A stretch of 64,000 nucleotides of DNA from an uncultured Desulfovibrio sp. (GCF_944324935.1 NZ_CALUYG010000003.1:1-64000); one strand, 5' to 3'. Shown: positions 33,008 to 42,519, counted from the first letter of the stretch. The notes: generated by a model from the letters alone, not told the origin. A program made the numbers and translations.

Positions 33008-34194
33008 CCCTGTCCCCTTGCCTGCCCGACGGCTGTCTGCCGGATGATCCGGCCCTGACCACCCCCTGCCTTCTGCTTGACGAAGCACGCATGGCGGGCA
33101 ATATCGCCCGCTTCAATCGCCATCTGGCGCGGCAGGGGCTGTCCGCCCGACCGCATCTCAAAACCTGCAAGAGCATGGCCGCGGCACAGCGCCTTCTTCG
33201 GACGCCTTCCGGCCCGGCCGCGGTCTCCACGCTGGCTGAGGCGGAATATTTCGCGGCCCGGGGCGTGACCGACATCTGCTATGCCGTGGGGATCGTGCCC
33301 GACAAGCTGGAACGGGTGCTTGCCCTGCGCCGGCAGGGAGCGGATCTTTCCGTCGTGCTGGACGATCCTGTGACGGCCGGCCTGCTGGATGCGGCGGCCA
33401 AACGCCTGTTTGCCGGCACGGACACGCCGCTCCCCGTCCTGCTGGAGCTGGATTGCGACGGACACCGCAGCGGCCTTGACCCGGCGGGCGACGAACTTCT
33501 TGCCGTGGCCGCGGCGGTGCAGGCCTCACCCTTTCTGACGCTGCGGGGCGTGATGACCCATGCCGGCGCCGCCTATGCCCGCGCGGATACGGCCCATATC
33601 GCCGCGCTGGCCCGCCAGGAAGGAGAAGCCGTGCTGACCGCCGCCGAAAGGCTGCGCGCGGCAGGCCTGGAGTGCCCCGTACGCAGCGTCGGTTCCACAC
33701 CCACGGCCCTGCTGGGCGAATACCCCCAGGGCGTCACCGAGGTACGCGCCGGCGTCTATCCCTTCATGGATCTGACCATGTGCGGCCTTGGCGTCTGCAC
33801 GACGGACGAGGTGGCGCTCAGCGTCCTTGCCACGGTCATCGGCCACCGCCGTCAGGACGGGGCGCTGGTGACGGACGCCGGCTGGATGGCCCTTGCCCAG
33901 GACCGCGGTCTGGACGAATGCTTCGCCCGCTGGGGTTTTGGTCTGCCCTGCACTCTGGGCGGCACGACCCTGCCGGGCCTGCGGGTCAGCGAATGCAATC
34001 AGGAACACGGCATCATCAGCTTCCGCCCCGGGGAGGCCGTCCCCGTTCCGGCCCTGCATGAGCGATTCCCCCCGGGAAGCCGCCTGCGCATCCTGCCCAA
34101 CCATGCCTGCGCCACCGCCGCGCAGTACGACGCGTATCATGTGCTGCGACAGGGGCGGATCACGGCCCGCTGGGAGCGCATCCGCGGCTGGTAG
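33004..34194 (+). CDS. D-threonine aldolase / D-serine dehydratase-like PLP enzyme
   Basis: Fold type III PLP enzyme of 396 residues. The alanine-racemase-like barrel holds the PLP lysine, Lys53, in RPHLKTCKS. The C-terminal domain supplies metal ligands, His367 and Cys369 in LPNHACATAAQYDAYHV, as in metal-dependent D-threonine aldolases and D-serine dehydratases. It probably cleaves or deaminates a D-hydroxy amino acid; which one cannot be told. The ATGA overlap with mnmH implies translational coupling, although no functional link to tRNA selenation is known. Confidence 0.85.
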   Translation: MTLSPCLPDGCLPDDPALTTPCLLLDEARMAGNIARFNRHLARQGLSARPHLKTCKSMAAAQRLLRTPSGPAAVSTLAEAEYFAARGVTDICYAVGIVPDKLERVLALRRQGADLSVVLDDPVTAGLLDAAAKRLFAGTDTPLPVLLELDCDGHRSGLDPAGDELLAVAAAVQASPFLTLRGVMTHAGAAYARADTAHIAALARQEGEAVLTAAERLRAAGLECPVRSVGSTPTALLGEYPQGVTEVRAGVYPFMDLTMCGLGVCTTDEVALSVLATVIGHRRQDGALVTDAGWMALAQDRGLDECFARWGFGLPCTLGGTTLPGLRVSECNQEHGIISFRPGEAVPVPALHERFPPGSRLRILPNHACATAAQYDAYHVLRQGRITARWERIRGW

Positions 34195-34315
34195 GGGCCG
34201 TCTCCGTCCCCCCACTCTTGCCACCGCCGCGACGACACGATACACGCATCTTGCCGGCTGGGCATGTCCCGCTCCGGGAACCGTCCCGCCGGCCTGTCTA
34301 ACCAAGGAGGATATC

Positions 34316-35410
34316 ATGCCTGCAACTGTCTACTACACGGACATGCACACCCGCTCGCACGAGGACAGCAAGATCGCCAAGCTGGCCCGGCTGTGCGACG
34401 CGGTGGGACTCAAACGGGTCGTCCGCAAGAATGATCTCACCGCCATCAAGCTGCACTTCGGCGAATACGGCAACGACACCCACCTGAACCCTGCCCTGGT
34501 GCGTCAGGTGGTGGACAAGGTGCGCGGTGCGGGCGGCAAACCCTTCCTGACGGACACCACCACACTGTATTCCGGCACGCGGCACAATGCCGTCGACCAC
34601 CTGCAGACCGCCTACAGCCACGGCTTCGCCCCCTCGGTGGTACAGGCGCCCGTGGTCATCGCCGATGGCCTTTACGGCGAGAACGACGTGCCCGTGTGCA
34701 TCAACTGCAAACACTTCAAGGATGTGCACATCGCCACGGAAATCCGCCGCGCTCCGAGCATGGTGGTGCTCTCGCACTTCAAGGGGCATGAGATGGCGGG
34801 CTTCGGCGGGGCCATCAAGAACCTGGCCATGGGCGGCGCTTCGGTGCGCGGCAAGCGCGACCAGCACGGCACTCATGTGTCCGTGGACGCCGCCACCTGT
34901 ATCGGCTGCGGGAAGTGCGTGAAGAACTGCCCGCAAAAGGCCCTGAGCCTGAAGGACAAGAAAAGCAGCGTGGACACCAGCCGCTGCATCGGCTGCTTTG
35001 AATGCATCACCGTCTGTCCCACCAAGGCCATCAGTATCGACTGGGCGACGGAAATGACCCCCTTTGTGGAACGCATGACCGAATACGCTTACGGCGTCGT
35101 CAAGGGCAAGAAGAACGTCTGCTACATCAACTTCGTCATGAACGTCACCCCGGACTGCGACTGCGTGGGCTGGAGCGACATGCCGCTCGTGCCGGACATC
35201 GGCCTGCTGGCTTCCACCGACCCCGTGGCCCTGGATCAGGCCTGCTTCGATCTGGTCAATCAGGCCCCCTGTCTTGATCCCACCCTCAAGGTCGCGCCCG
35301 GCGACGACAAGTTCACGGCGCGCTGGCCCAACACCCGCGGCCCCCTGCAGCTCAGCTATGGCGAAGAGATAGGGCTCGGCAGCCGCAGCTACACGCTGGA
35401 AAAAATCTAG
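34316..35410 (+). CDS. DUF362 protein with two [4Fe-4S] ferredoxin motifs
   Basis: A 364-residue cytoplasmic iron-sulfur protein. DUF362 occupies about 1-190 and 255-350 (IKLHFGEYGNDTHLNP, LSHFKGHEMAGFGGAIKNLAMG). It is interrupted by a 2x[4Fe-4S] ferredoxin module (CIGCGKCVKNCP and CIGCFECITVCP). Proteins of this type are common in anaerobes and are thought to pass electrons; the partner is unknown. Strong ribosome site AAGGAGG; monocistronic, with a clear terminator. Confidence 0.88.
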   Translation: MPATVYYTDMHTRSHEDSKIAKLARLCDAVGLKRVVRKNDLTAIKLHFGEYGNDTHLNPALVRQVVDKVRGAGGKPFLTDTTTLYSGTRHNAVDHLQTAYSHGFAPSVVQAPVVIADGLYGENDVPVCINCKHFKDVHIATEIRRAPSMVVLSHFKGHEMAGFGGAIKNLAMGGASVRGKRDQHGTHVSVDAATCIGCGKCVKNCPQKALSLKDKKSSVDTSRCIGCFECITVCPTKAISIDWATEMTPFVERMTEYAYGVVKGKKNVCYINFVMNVTPDCDCVGWSDMPLVPDIGLLASTDPVALDQACFDLVNQAPCLDPTLKVAPGDDKFTARWPNTRGPLQLSYGEEIGLGSRSYTLEKI

Positions 35411-35459
35411 TTCCGGCGGTGAAGCGGCGCTGACGCTCCGCCCGCTCTCCTGATCCAGC

Positions 35460-35489
35460 CTCCGGCGACGATGTCGCCGGAGTTTTTTT
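35460..35489 (+). terminator. Rho-independent terminator
   Basis: CTCCGGCGAC, loop GAT, GTCGCCGGAG, then seven T residues. It ends the DUF362 transcript. Confidence 0.95.
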
Positions 35490-35712
35490 GTCCAACATAT
35501 GTGAAAAAGAAAACGATCTTGCGATACGGCGGGTGGATGATAGACGGCAATAATTTGAAATATATCCATTTTAGACAGATCCCCGCCGCGGTTCAGGAGT
35601 CTCCCGACCGGCAATCCCGCTCAAAAACCCGCAAGGTTGTTGCCTTTTTTCCTCCCTCATGGCAGGATGCGCCATCGACTCTGCATACTGTCGGCAAATG
35701 GGGAGGTTCGTT
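35490..35712. other. Gene-free upstream region of the EamA transporter
   Basis: Together with the terminator this makes a 302-base gap. It contains an A/T-rich stretch (35540-35580) and CATACT at about 35684 as a possible -10 box with a poor -35. No ORF with codon use like the neighbours is present. Confidence 0.4.
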
Positions 35713-36555
35713 TTGCCAAGCCATATCTTGCTGCTGGTTCTTGGAGCCGCCCTTCTGCACGCGACGTGGAACATCATCGTCAAAGGAGGGGACAACAAGC
35801 TCTTCGAGTCAGCCCTCAACGCTCTGGGAGGAGGTCTCGGCACGCTCTTCATCCTGCCGTTCCTCCCACCGCTTCCTGCCGCCTGCTGGCCGTTCCTGGC
35901 CCTTTCCTGCTGCTGTCACCTCACCTATTACATCTGCATCTCCGCCGCCTACAAGGAAGTCGATCTTTCGATCGGCTACACCATCATGCGCGGCTGCGCC
36001 CCCCTCATCACTTCCATCGTCATGCTCTGCCTCGGTCAGGGACTCAGCCTGACGAGCTGGAGCGGGGTCGCCATCCTCTGCCTCGGCATCTTGGCGCTTT
36101 CCCTGGACAATCTGAAACGGCACGCCAACCTGCGGGGCATCCTCATCTCCCTGCGCACCTCCTTCGTCATCGCCGGCTATACGCTGGCGGACGGTTTCGG
36201 CGCGTCGGCCGGCGGCGACGGCTACGGCGTGGCCTACGCCTGCTGGATATTCTTCCTCAACATCTTCCCGCTGCATATCTACGTCTTCCTGCGGCATGGT
36301 CGTGAATATTTGCCCTATCTCCGGCAGCGCGGGGGGATAGGCATCTTCGGCGGGCTGTGCGGCCTGGGTTCCTACGGCATAGCCATCTGGGCCATGACCA
36401 AGGCGCCCATCGCCATGGTGGCGGCCCTGCGCGAGACATCCGTCATTTTCGGCATGCTCATGGCCGTCATCTTTTTGGGCGAAAAGCTTACGCCCAGCCG
36501 CATCCTGGCCGTCCTGCTCGTGTGTTGCGGCACAATGGTACTCAAGTACGGTTAG
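35713..36555 (+). CDS. EamA/DMT-family transporter
   Basis: Inner-membrane permease of the drug/metabolite transporter superfamily, about 280 residues with ten hydrophobic segments in two EamA halves. The first half contains LLHATWNIIVKGG; the second ends AIAMVAALRETSVIFGMLMAVIFLGEKLTPSRILAVLLVCCG, a typical EamA repeat end. The probable start is the TTG at 35713, because GGGGAGG (35700-35706) lies 6 bases upstream; the ATG at 35698 would place that site inside the gene. The substrate is unknown, possibly amino acids or small metabolites. Confidence 0.85.
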   Translation: MPSHILLLVLGAALLHATWNIIVKGGDNKLFESALNALGGGLGTLFILPFLPPLPAACWPFLALSCCCHLTYYICISAAYKEVDLSIGYTIMRGCAPLITSIVMLCLGQGLSLTSWSGVAILCLGILALSLDNLKRHANLRGILISLRTSFVIAGYTLADGFGASAGGDGYGVAYACWIFFLNIFPLHIYVFLRHGREYLPYLRQRGGIGIFGGLCGLGSYGIAIWAMTKAPIAMVAALRETSVIFGMLMAVIFLGEKLTPSRILAVLLVCCGTMVLKYG

Positions 36556-36594
36556 CCAAAAGGCCGGCCGCTGCGTATAGTCGGTTGCCTGCCC

Positions 36595-36623
36595 TTGACG
36601 GGCGAGGCTTCTGCCTTTAGTGT
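36595..36623 (+). promoter_or_regulatory. Possible promoter of the APC transporter
   Basis: TTGACG at 36595-36600, 17 bases, TAGTGT at 36618-36623. The -35 is good and the -10 weak. A dyad, GTCCAA (36624-36629) with TTGGAC (36639-36644) 9 bases apart, overlaps the expected start of transcription and could be an operator. Confidence 0.4.
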
Positions 36624-36666
36624 GTCCAATGTTCTTTTTTGGACAAATCATATTTTGGAGGATCAC

Positions 36667-38166
36667 ATGGGGGATTTACCAGAAAAGCATGAGCTGATGG
36701 AGGAAGCACGCGAGGCTCTTGCCAAAACTCTCGGCCCCACCGAAGTGCTGGCGCTCGCCCTGGGCGCCATCGTGGGCTGGGGGTGTTTCATGCTGCCCGG
36801 CATCACCTTTCTGCCCAATGCCGGCCCGCTGGGTACCATCATCGCTTTTTTTATCGGCGCATTCTTTCAGTGCATCGTGGCGCTGGGCTACAGTTTTCTC
36901 ATCAAGCCCTATCCGGTGGCGGGCGGGGCTTTTGTGTACGCCTACGCGGGATTCGGCTCCAAGGGAGCCTTCATCTGCGGCTGGGCGCTGGTGCTCAGCT
37001 ATGTCTGTGTCATTGCCGCCAACGCCACGGCCATCATTCTGCTGGTACGCTTCCTGCTAGGGGAAAGCATCCAGTTCGGCCATCTCTATACCGTTCTGGA
37101 CTGGGATATCTACCTCAGCGAAGTGGGCTACATTACGGTCATCCTGCTCGTTTTCGGATATATGAACTTCCGTGGAGTTGATGCGGCCAGTGCCGTTCAG
37201 GTCTTCCTGGCCTTTGCCCTGACCATCGGCGTGCTGGTACTCACCATCGGCACGGCCACCGCCGAGACCGCGAGCCTCGACAACCTTCAGCCCCTCTTTG
37301 CGGAAAACCGCTCGGCCATTGCCTGCATCATGATGGTGCTGGCTTTGACGCCATGGCTATATGTGGGCTTTGACACCATCCCGCAGATGGCGGAGGAGTT
37401 CTCCTTCTCTCCCGGCAAAGCCCGTGATCTCATGCTGCTTTCCATCATCTGCGGCGCCGTCATCTACGCCCTCGTCACGCTGTGCGTCGCCGGCCTCATC
37501 CCCTACAAGGAACTGCTGGCCGCCAACCATGACTGGGCCACGGGCTGGGTCGCCAATCAAATCTTCGGCCGCTGGGGCGGGGTAGCCCTTGCCGTTCCCG
37601 TGTTGGCGGCCATTCTGACAGGCATGAACGGCTTCTTCATGGCCACCACGCGCCTGCTGTTCAGCATGGGCCGCAGCAAATTCCTGCCCGGCTTCTTCTC
37701 CGAAGTGCATCCCAAATACAATACCGCCTGGAAGAGCGTCGTCTTCATTACGGCGCTGACCTTGATTGTGCCGTGGTTCGGGAGACCGGCTCTTGACTGG
37801 ATCGTGGCCACATCGTCCATCGGCACGGCGCTTGCCTACCTTTTCGCCTGCCTGACGGCACGCAAGTATCTGCTTGCGCACCCTGAGCTGCGCGAATCCT
37901 CCTGGGGTAAGCCCGTCTGCACTCTGGGCGCCATTACATCGCTTATCTGCATCGGCCTGCTCATGATCCCCAGCTCTCCCGTAGCCATCAACGTGCCCAA
38001 CTGGGCCATGCTCTTTGCCTGGGTCGCCCTCGGGGCCATTTTCTTCCTGGGCAAGCAGCAGGAACTGCTTTCCATTCCGCACTCGACCATGCGCTACCTG
38101 CTGTTCGGCAAAGCCGATCAGGAAGTGCTGTTCGACACCATGGAAGACGACGAGGACATCGTTTAG
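36667..38166 (+). CDS. APC-superfamily amino acid permease
   Basis: Inner-membrane transporter of 499 residues with about 12 membrane segments. It has the APC signature in segment 1 (ALALGAIVGWGCFMLPGITFLPNAGPLG), the conserved acidic-helical loop TIPQMAEEFSFSPGKARDLM and the ATTRLLFSMGRSKFLPGFFSEVHPKYNTAW region. The substrate is probably an amino acid or amine; the exact one is unknown. GGAGG precedes the ATG at 36667. The next gene, a membrane-bound solute-binding domain protein, may sense the same ligand. Confidence 0.88.
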   Translation: MGDLPEKHELMEEAREALAKTLGPTEVLALALGAIVGWGCFMLPGITFLPNAGPLGTIIAFFIGAFFQCIVALGYSFLIKPYPVAGGAFVYAYAGFGSKGAFICGWALVLSYVCVIAANATAIILLVRFLLGESIQFGHLYTVLDWDIYLSEVGYITVILLVFGYMNFRGVDAASAVQVFLAFALTIGVLVLTIGTATAETASLDNLQPLFAENRSAIACIMMVLALTPWLYVGFDTIPQMAEEFSFSPGKARDLMLLSIICGAVIYALVTLCVAGLIPYKELLAANHDWATGWVANQIFGRWGGVALAVPVLAAILTGMNGFFMATTRLLFSMGRSKFLPGFFSEVHPKYNTAWKSVVFITALTLIVPWFGRPALDWIVATSSIGTALAYLFACLTARKYLLAHPELRESSWGKPVCTLGAITSLICIGLLMIPSSPVAINVPNWAMLFAWVALGAIFFLGKQQELLSIPHSTMRYLLFGKADQEVLFDTMEDDEDIV

Positions 38167-38344
38167 CGGTTTTGGTGCCGGGGTGGCGGCTGCCGGAGCG
38201 ACACGCACGCCGGCGCCGCCCCTCCCGCCGGCAGTGTACGACCGTTCATCATGTCATGCGCCGCCCTCTGTCGGGCCGCGGACGTCCCGAACAAGCCAGT
38301 CATCTTCGACCCCGAAGGTGTCGAAGCCATAGCGGAGTATCACC

Positions 38345-39388
38345 ATGCGTTTATTGCTTTCCATTCTCCTTGCCCTGCTCCTGACCGTCGTTCAGGTGTA
38401 CATCGGCCTGGAAACCTTCTTCCCCAGCGTGTTCCAGCAGAAGACGCACATCGTGGACGAGCTGATCCAGGACAAGAAACCCATCATCAGCAAGCTCACC
38501 CCCGAAGAACAGGCCTGGATCACCAACCACGGCAAGGTCACCGTAGGTGTGGACCCCTACTTCTACCCCATTGAAACCTTTGACGGCCGCGGTCAGTATT
38601 CCGGCCTTGGCGGCGACTACATGAAGCTTCTGAGCCACCTGACCGGCATCCAGTTCCTGCCGCTGCGCCTCAATGACTGGGCCGCCACCGAGCACAGCGC
38701 GCAGGCCCGCGAAGTGGACATGTACATGGCCGCCGCCCAGACGGCGCGCCGCAGCGAGTATATGCTCTTTACCGAGCCCTACATCAACGAACCCGGCGTC
38801 ATCAGGGCGCCCCGCACCTCCGGCCTGCACAACATCACCGTGGCCGATCTGCACGGCAAGAAGGTGGCTGTGGTGGCCGCCTACTCCTGGCATGACTTCC
38901 TCCTGGAACACCATCCCGAAGTGGAAGTGGTGCCCTGCGCCACCACTGTGGACGCGCTCAAGGCCGTGGTCAACGGCGATGCCGACGCCATCATTGATTA
39001 TGAGTTCAACCTGAAGGAAAAGATCCACACGGCCGGCATCATGCAGATGGAGAAGGTTGGCAGCGTGGAGTCCAGCTACGGCCACGCCATTGCCGTGCGC
39101 AAGGACTGGCCCATCCTGTTCAGCATCCTCAAGAAGGGGATGGACAGCATCACCCCTGAAGAAAAGACTGAGCTGGCCGAATACTGGCTGGCCCAGGAAA
39201 GCGCCCCCGAACCGGCCGACCGCCATCTGCAGTGGCTGTTCTTCTTCTTCACCGAGATCGTCATGCTCGGCTTCGGCTTCCATACCTGGTGGCAGATCTC
39301 CGTCACCAGGGCGACCCGCGCCCGCATCCGGGATATCCGCGAAACCAACCGTGCCAAGGCGGCTGCCGCCGCGACCACGAAAGCCTGA
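38345..39388 (+). CDS. Membrane-tethered family 3 solute-binding protein
   Basis: A 347-residue protein: membrane segment at 5-21, a periplasmic family 3 solute-binding domain at about 60-285 (KVTVGVDPYFYPIETFDGRGQYSGLGGDYMKLL, TEPYINEPGVI, LHGKKVAVVAAYSWHDFL, VDALKAVVNGDADAIIDY), a second membrane segment at about 292-315, and a 30-residue basic tail. This is the sensor half of an EvgS-type kinase or diguanylate cyclase receptor with no output domain. It may partner with another protein or be a truncated receptor. It follows the APC permease by 178 bases and ends at a strong terminator. Confidence 0.8.
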   Translation: MRLLLSILLALLLTVVQVYIGLETFFPSVFQQKTHIVDELIQDKKPIISKLTPEEQAWITNHGKVTVGVDPYFYPIETFDGRGQYSGLGGDYMKLLSHLTGIQFLPLRLNDWAATEHSAQAREVDMYMAAAQTARRSEYMLFTEPYINEPGVIRAPRTSGLHNITVADLHGKKVAVVAAYSWHDFLLEHHPEVEVVPCATTVDALKAVVNGDADAIIDYEFNLKEKIHTAGIMQMEKVGSVESSYGHAIAVRKDWPILFSILKKGMDSITPEEKTELAEYWLAQESAPEPADRHLQWLFFFFTEIVMLGFGFHTWWQISVTRATRARIRDIRETNRAKAAAAATTKA

Positions 39389-39410
39389 TCCCGTCCGCCA
39401 GCACACGTCA

Positions 39411-39442
39411 ACAAGAAAGCCGCCGCAAGGCGGCTTTCTTGT
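39411..39442. terminator. Bidirectional terminator
   Basis: A perfect 14-bp stem, ACAAGAAAGCCGCC with its complement, around a GCAA loop. It lies between the convergent solute-binding-protein gene (plus) and polyphosphate phosphotransferase gene (minus) and can serve both. Confidence 0.8.
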
Positions 39443-39526
39443 TGCCTGCCTGACGGCGGAAACACAGGAGGGGCGGGAAAGCCCTGCCTTTCCGCCCTCC
39501 GCACAGCGTCTCAAGCCGGCGCCACG

Positions 39527-41101
39527 CTATTTCTTCTTGCGCTTCGGCCTGCCGTCATCGGGACGGTCGGCATTGTGCGCCCGTTCGTCCTTGCGCTGTG
39601 CCGGCTTCCTGACCAGCGCGGCTCTCAGGGCGTCCCGGTAGCAGCGCAGGACGGCCAGACGCGCATATTTCTTGTTTTCGGCCGGGATGATGTGCCACGG
39701 CGCATAGGCCGTGCTCGTCCGCAAAAACATCTCGTCGGCCGCCACACTGTAGGCATCGCGCTTTTCCCGGTTGCGCCAGTCCTCATCCGTTATCTTGTAC
39801 TGCTTCCACGGTGTCTGCTGCCGTTCCTCAAAGCGGCGCAGCTGTTCGTCAGGGGAGATGTGCAGCCAGAATTTCAGCAGGATGTTGCCGTCTTCGGTGA
39901 GCTGCTCCTCGAAATGGTTGATCTCGGCATAGGCCCGGCTCCAGTCTTCCCGCGGGGTGAGGTTTTCCACCCGTTCCACGAGGACACGGCCGTACCAGGA
40001 GCGGTCATAGATGGTGATGAAGCCCGCGCGCGGTATGTGCCGCCAGAATCGCCAGAGATAATGGTGCGCCAGCTCCTCGTCCGAGGGGGCGCTGATGGGG
40101 ATGACCTGGGTGATGCGTACATCCGCGCCGCTGATGACGCGCCGTATGGCCCCGCCCTTGCCGGCCGCGTCCCAGCCCTCGAAGATCAGGGTGCTGGAAA
40201 TGCCGCGCCGGTAGGCATGATAGGTCAGGGCAAAAATCTCTTCCTGGAGCTTTTTCAATTCCTTGCGGTAGTGCTCCGGCTCCCGGGACAGACTGAGATC
40301 GATGGCCTCCAGGCTGGAGACCAGCCCTTCCTGTACGCTGCCGCCGTCCTTGTCCTGCTCCCTTTCCAGGGCCACGCGTCCGGCCTTGGCGTCCTGCGCG
40401 CGCATGGCGCGCTCCATGCCGGCAATGATGGCCTGCGCCACGGAGAGATTGCGGTAGTTGGCGTCGGCGGCATCCACGATGGTCCAGGGCGCTTCCGGGC
40501 GATCCGTCAGCCGGATGGCGGTGGAGATGCCCTCCACCAGACCGTCGTAGTTGCCCGAGGTCTTTTTGTCATACGGCGTGAAGTGGAAGACTTCCTGATG
40601 GGCAAGCCGGTGCTTGAGACGCTGCGTAAAGGTCTTCTTGTCCAGATGCAGCCAGAGCTTGATGATGGCCATGCCCGACGCGGCCAGACTGTTCTCCAGC
40701 CCGCGCAGCCGGTGCAGACGGCTCGTGAAGGCCTCCTCCGTGATGTCGCGGCAGGCCCGCAGGCGCACGGCTGGCCCGTACCAGCCGCCCAGGAAGACGC
40801 CCACCTCGCCTGCCGCCGGCAGCTGACGCCAGTAGCGCCAGAAGGGGGGACGCTCGCGCTCCTCGTCCGTTTCGAACCAGAAGGCATGGTGGTGCAGGTG
40901 CTTGCCGTCCATCCACTCCGAAAGCAGGTTGGCCACGGCCCCCCGCCCTGCCCCGTTGAGTCCGGCAATGGTGATGAGCACGGGGATCCTGCGGGCCAGG
41001 CACTGGCGCTGCGCCTCGAACAGGCGCAGGCGCAACTGCTGCATGGCGACTTCGTATTCCTTGTCTGCGCATTTTCGCCCAAGCGCGGCGGATTCAAACA
41101 T
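39527..41101 (-). CDS. pap: Polyphosphate:AMP phosphotransferase (PPK2 class II)
   Basis: Transfers phosphate from polyphosphate to AMP, giving ADP. 524 residues made of two fused PPK2 domains. The second has the full Walker A-like loop (FEGWDAAGKGGAIRRV, near residue 310) and the lid/Walker B region (IYDRSWYGRVLVERVE). The first has a degenerate loop (GLNGAGRGA, Lys to Arg), as expected for class II enzymes, where only the C-terminal half is active. The basic tail (RPKRKKK) may hold the polyanion. The start at 41101 follows AAGGAGG. It diverges from the sugar-synthesis cluster. Confidence 0.92.
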   Translation of the reverse strand: MFESAALGRKCADKEYEVAMQQLRLRLFEAQRQCLARRIPVLITIAGLNGAGRGAVANLLSEWMDGKHLHHHAFWFETDEERERPPFWRYWRQLPAAGEVGVFLGGWYGPAVRLRACRDITEEAFTSRLHRLRGLENSLAASGMAIIKLWLHLDKKTFTQRLKHRLAHQEVFHFTPYDKKTSGNYDGLVEGISTAIRLTDRPEAPWTIVDAADANYRNLSVAQAIIAGMERAMRAQDAKAGRVALEREQDKDGGSVQEGLVSSLEAIDLSLSREPEHYRKELKKLQEEIFALTYHAYRRGISSTLIFEGWDAAGKGGAIRRVISGADVRITQVIPISAPSDEELAHHYLWRFWRHIPRAGFITIYDRSWYGRVLVERVENLTPREDWSRAYAEINHFEEQLTEDGNILLKFWLHISPDEQLRRFEERQQTPWKQYKITDEDWRNREKRDAYSVAADEMFLRTSTAYAPWHIIPAENKKYARLAVLRCYRDALRAALVRKPAQRKDERAHNADRPDDGRPKRKKK

Positions 41102-41239
41102 GTGACCTCCTTGGCGTGAAAACACGCGCCGTAAGGGTTCGGGGATGACGAGCATCAATATACGCCAGTCTATCTCCGGCACGGTCAGACCACAAGAAAA
41201 AAGGCTGCCGACACCTCCACGTCCCGCTGGAGCCGCGCC

Positions 41240-41268
41240 TTGACCGCTCCCGGAGAACAGGCTATCGT
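41240..41268 (+). promoter_or_regulatory. Predicted sigma-70 promoter of the nucleotide-sugar cluster
   Basis: TTGACC at 41240-41245, 17 bases, TATCGT at 41263-41268. The transcript would start near 41275, so the first gene must begin at 41297 rather than at the in-frame codon at 41240. Confidence 0.6.
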
Positions 41269-41296
41269 TTCCGACACCTTATGCGGGAGTCCGAAC

Positions 41297-42349
41297 ATGT
41301 TTCCTACCATAACCGGCAGAAAGATCAGAAACGCCATCATCGGTTGCGGCCGTATCTCCAAAAATCATTTTGGCTCCATTGAAAAGCACCAGGAAAACAT
41401 GGAGCTGGCCGCCGTCTGCGACAGCGATCCCGCTGTCCTGCGCGCTCATATGGAGCAGTATGGCGTCCCCGGCTTTGCTTCGCTTACCGAGCTGCTGGAT
41501 GCCTGCGACTGCGATCTTGTGACCATCTGCACGCCGAGCGGGCTGCATCCGCAAATGGTCATCGAAGCCGCCCGTGCCGGACGGCATGTCATGACGGAAA
41601 AGCCCATGGCCACCCGCTGGAAAGACGGCCTGGCCATGATCCAGGCCTGCGACGAAGCCAGACGCCGTCTCTTCGTGGTCAAGCAGAACCGGCGTAACGC
41701 CACGCTCCAGATGCTCAAGCGCGCCATCGACGAGCAGCGCTTCGGCCGCATCTATATGGTGCATCTGAATGTCTTCTGGACGCGTCCGCAATCCTATTAC
41801 GACTCGGCCAAATGGCGCGGCACATGGGAAATGGACGGCGGGGCCTTCATGAATCAGGCCAGTCACTATGTGGATCTGCTGGAATGGCTCATCGGGCCCG
41901 TGGCCGACGTGCAGGCCATGACCGGCACGCTGGCGCGGCATATCGAGGTGGAAGATTCGGGCGTGCTCAATGTGCGCTGGCGCAACGGCGCACTGGGCTC
42001 CATGGCCGTCACCATGCTCACCTATGACAAGAACCTGGAAGGCTCCATCACCATCCTCGGCGAAAAGGGCACGGCCCGCGTCGGCGGCGTGGCCGTCAAC
42101 GAGATCCAGATCTGGAAGTTCGACGAACCGCGCGACTACGATGCCACGGTGGCGGAATCGAGCTATGCCACGACTTCCGTCTACGGTTTCGGCCACCCGC
42201 TCTATTACAAGAATGTCATCGATGTGCTGCGCGGCGAAGCGGAACCGGAAACGGACGGACGCGAGGGGCTCAAGTCCCTTGAGATCCTCATTGCCGCGTA
42301 TTGCAGCGCCCGCGACAACAAGACGGTCTCGCTGCCGCTGGAATACTAG
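41297..42349 (+). CDS. wbpB: UDP-GlcNAc-uronate 3-dehydrogenase, WbpB/WlbA-like
   Basis: Gfo/Idh/MocA-family NAD enzyme of 350 residues, predicted to oxidise C3 of UDP-N-acetylglucosaminuronate. The Rossmann start is NAIIGCGRISKNHFGSI, the cofactor/catalytic motif is TEKPMATRW, and the family-specific MDGGAFMNQASHYVDLLEWL includes the catalytic His. GGGAG lies 9 bases before the ATG. It is the first gene of a four-gene set with a dehydrogenase, aminotransferase and acetyltransferase, matching the Wbp/Wlb route to UDP-2,3-diacetamido-2,3-dideoxy-glucuronate for surface polysaccharide. Confidence 0.88.
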   Translation: MFPTITGRKIRNAIIGCGRISKNHFGSIEKHQENMELAAVCDSDPAVLRAHMEQYGVPGFASLTELLDACDCDLVTICTPSGLHPQMVIEAARAGRHVMTEKPMATRWKDGLAMIQACDEARRRLFVVKQNRRNATLQMLKRAIDEQRFGRIYMVHLNVFWTRPQSYYDSAKWRGTWEMDGGAFMNQASHYVDLLEWLIGPVADVQAMTGTLARHIEVEDSGVLNVRWRNGALGSMAVTMLTYDKNLEGSITILGEKGTARVGGVAVNEIQIWKFDEPRDYDATVAESSYATTSVYGFGHPLYYKNVIDVLRGEAEPETDGREGLKSLEILIAAYCSARDNKTVSLPLEY

Positions 42350-42519
42350 GCATTTTCGCTGTGGCGCTGCCCCGGCGGCACGAGCGGCGCGCAAGGGCGC
42401 ACTGATGCCGCGATCCGACGGCAGGCGATGCGGCGTCGGGCTGCGCGCCCGCAGCACGGCTGAAGGGCCGGCCACGATCACGTGCCGGCAGACGTAACGA
42501 ATGGGAAAGAGGAGAGGGC

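Noticed and set aside
40500..41101. Loss of the Walker lysine in the first PPK2 domain as sign of a broken gene
   Set aside because: Class II PPK2 proteins normally have a degenerate first domain; the second domain is intact.
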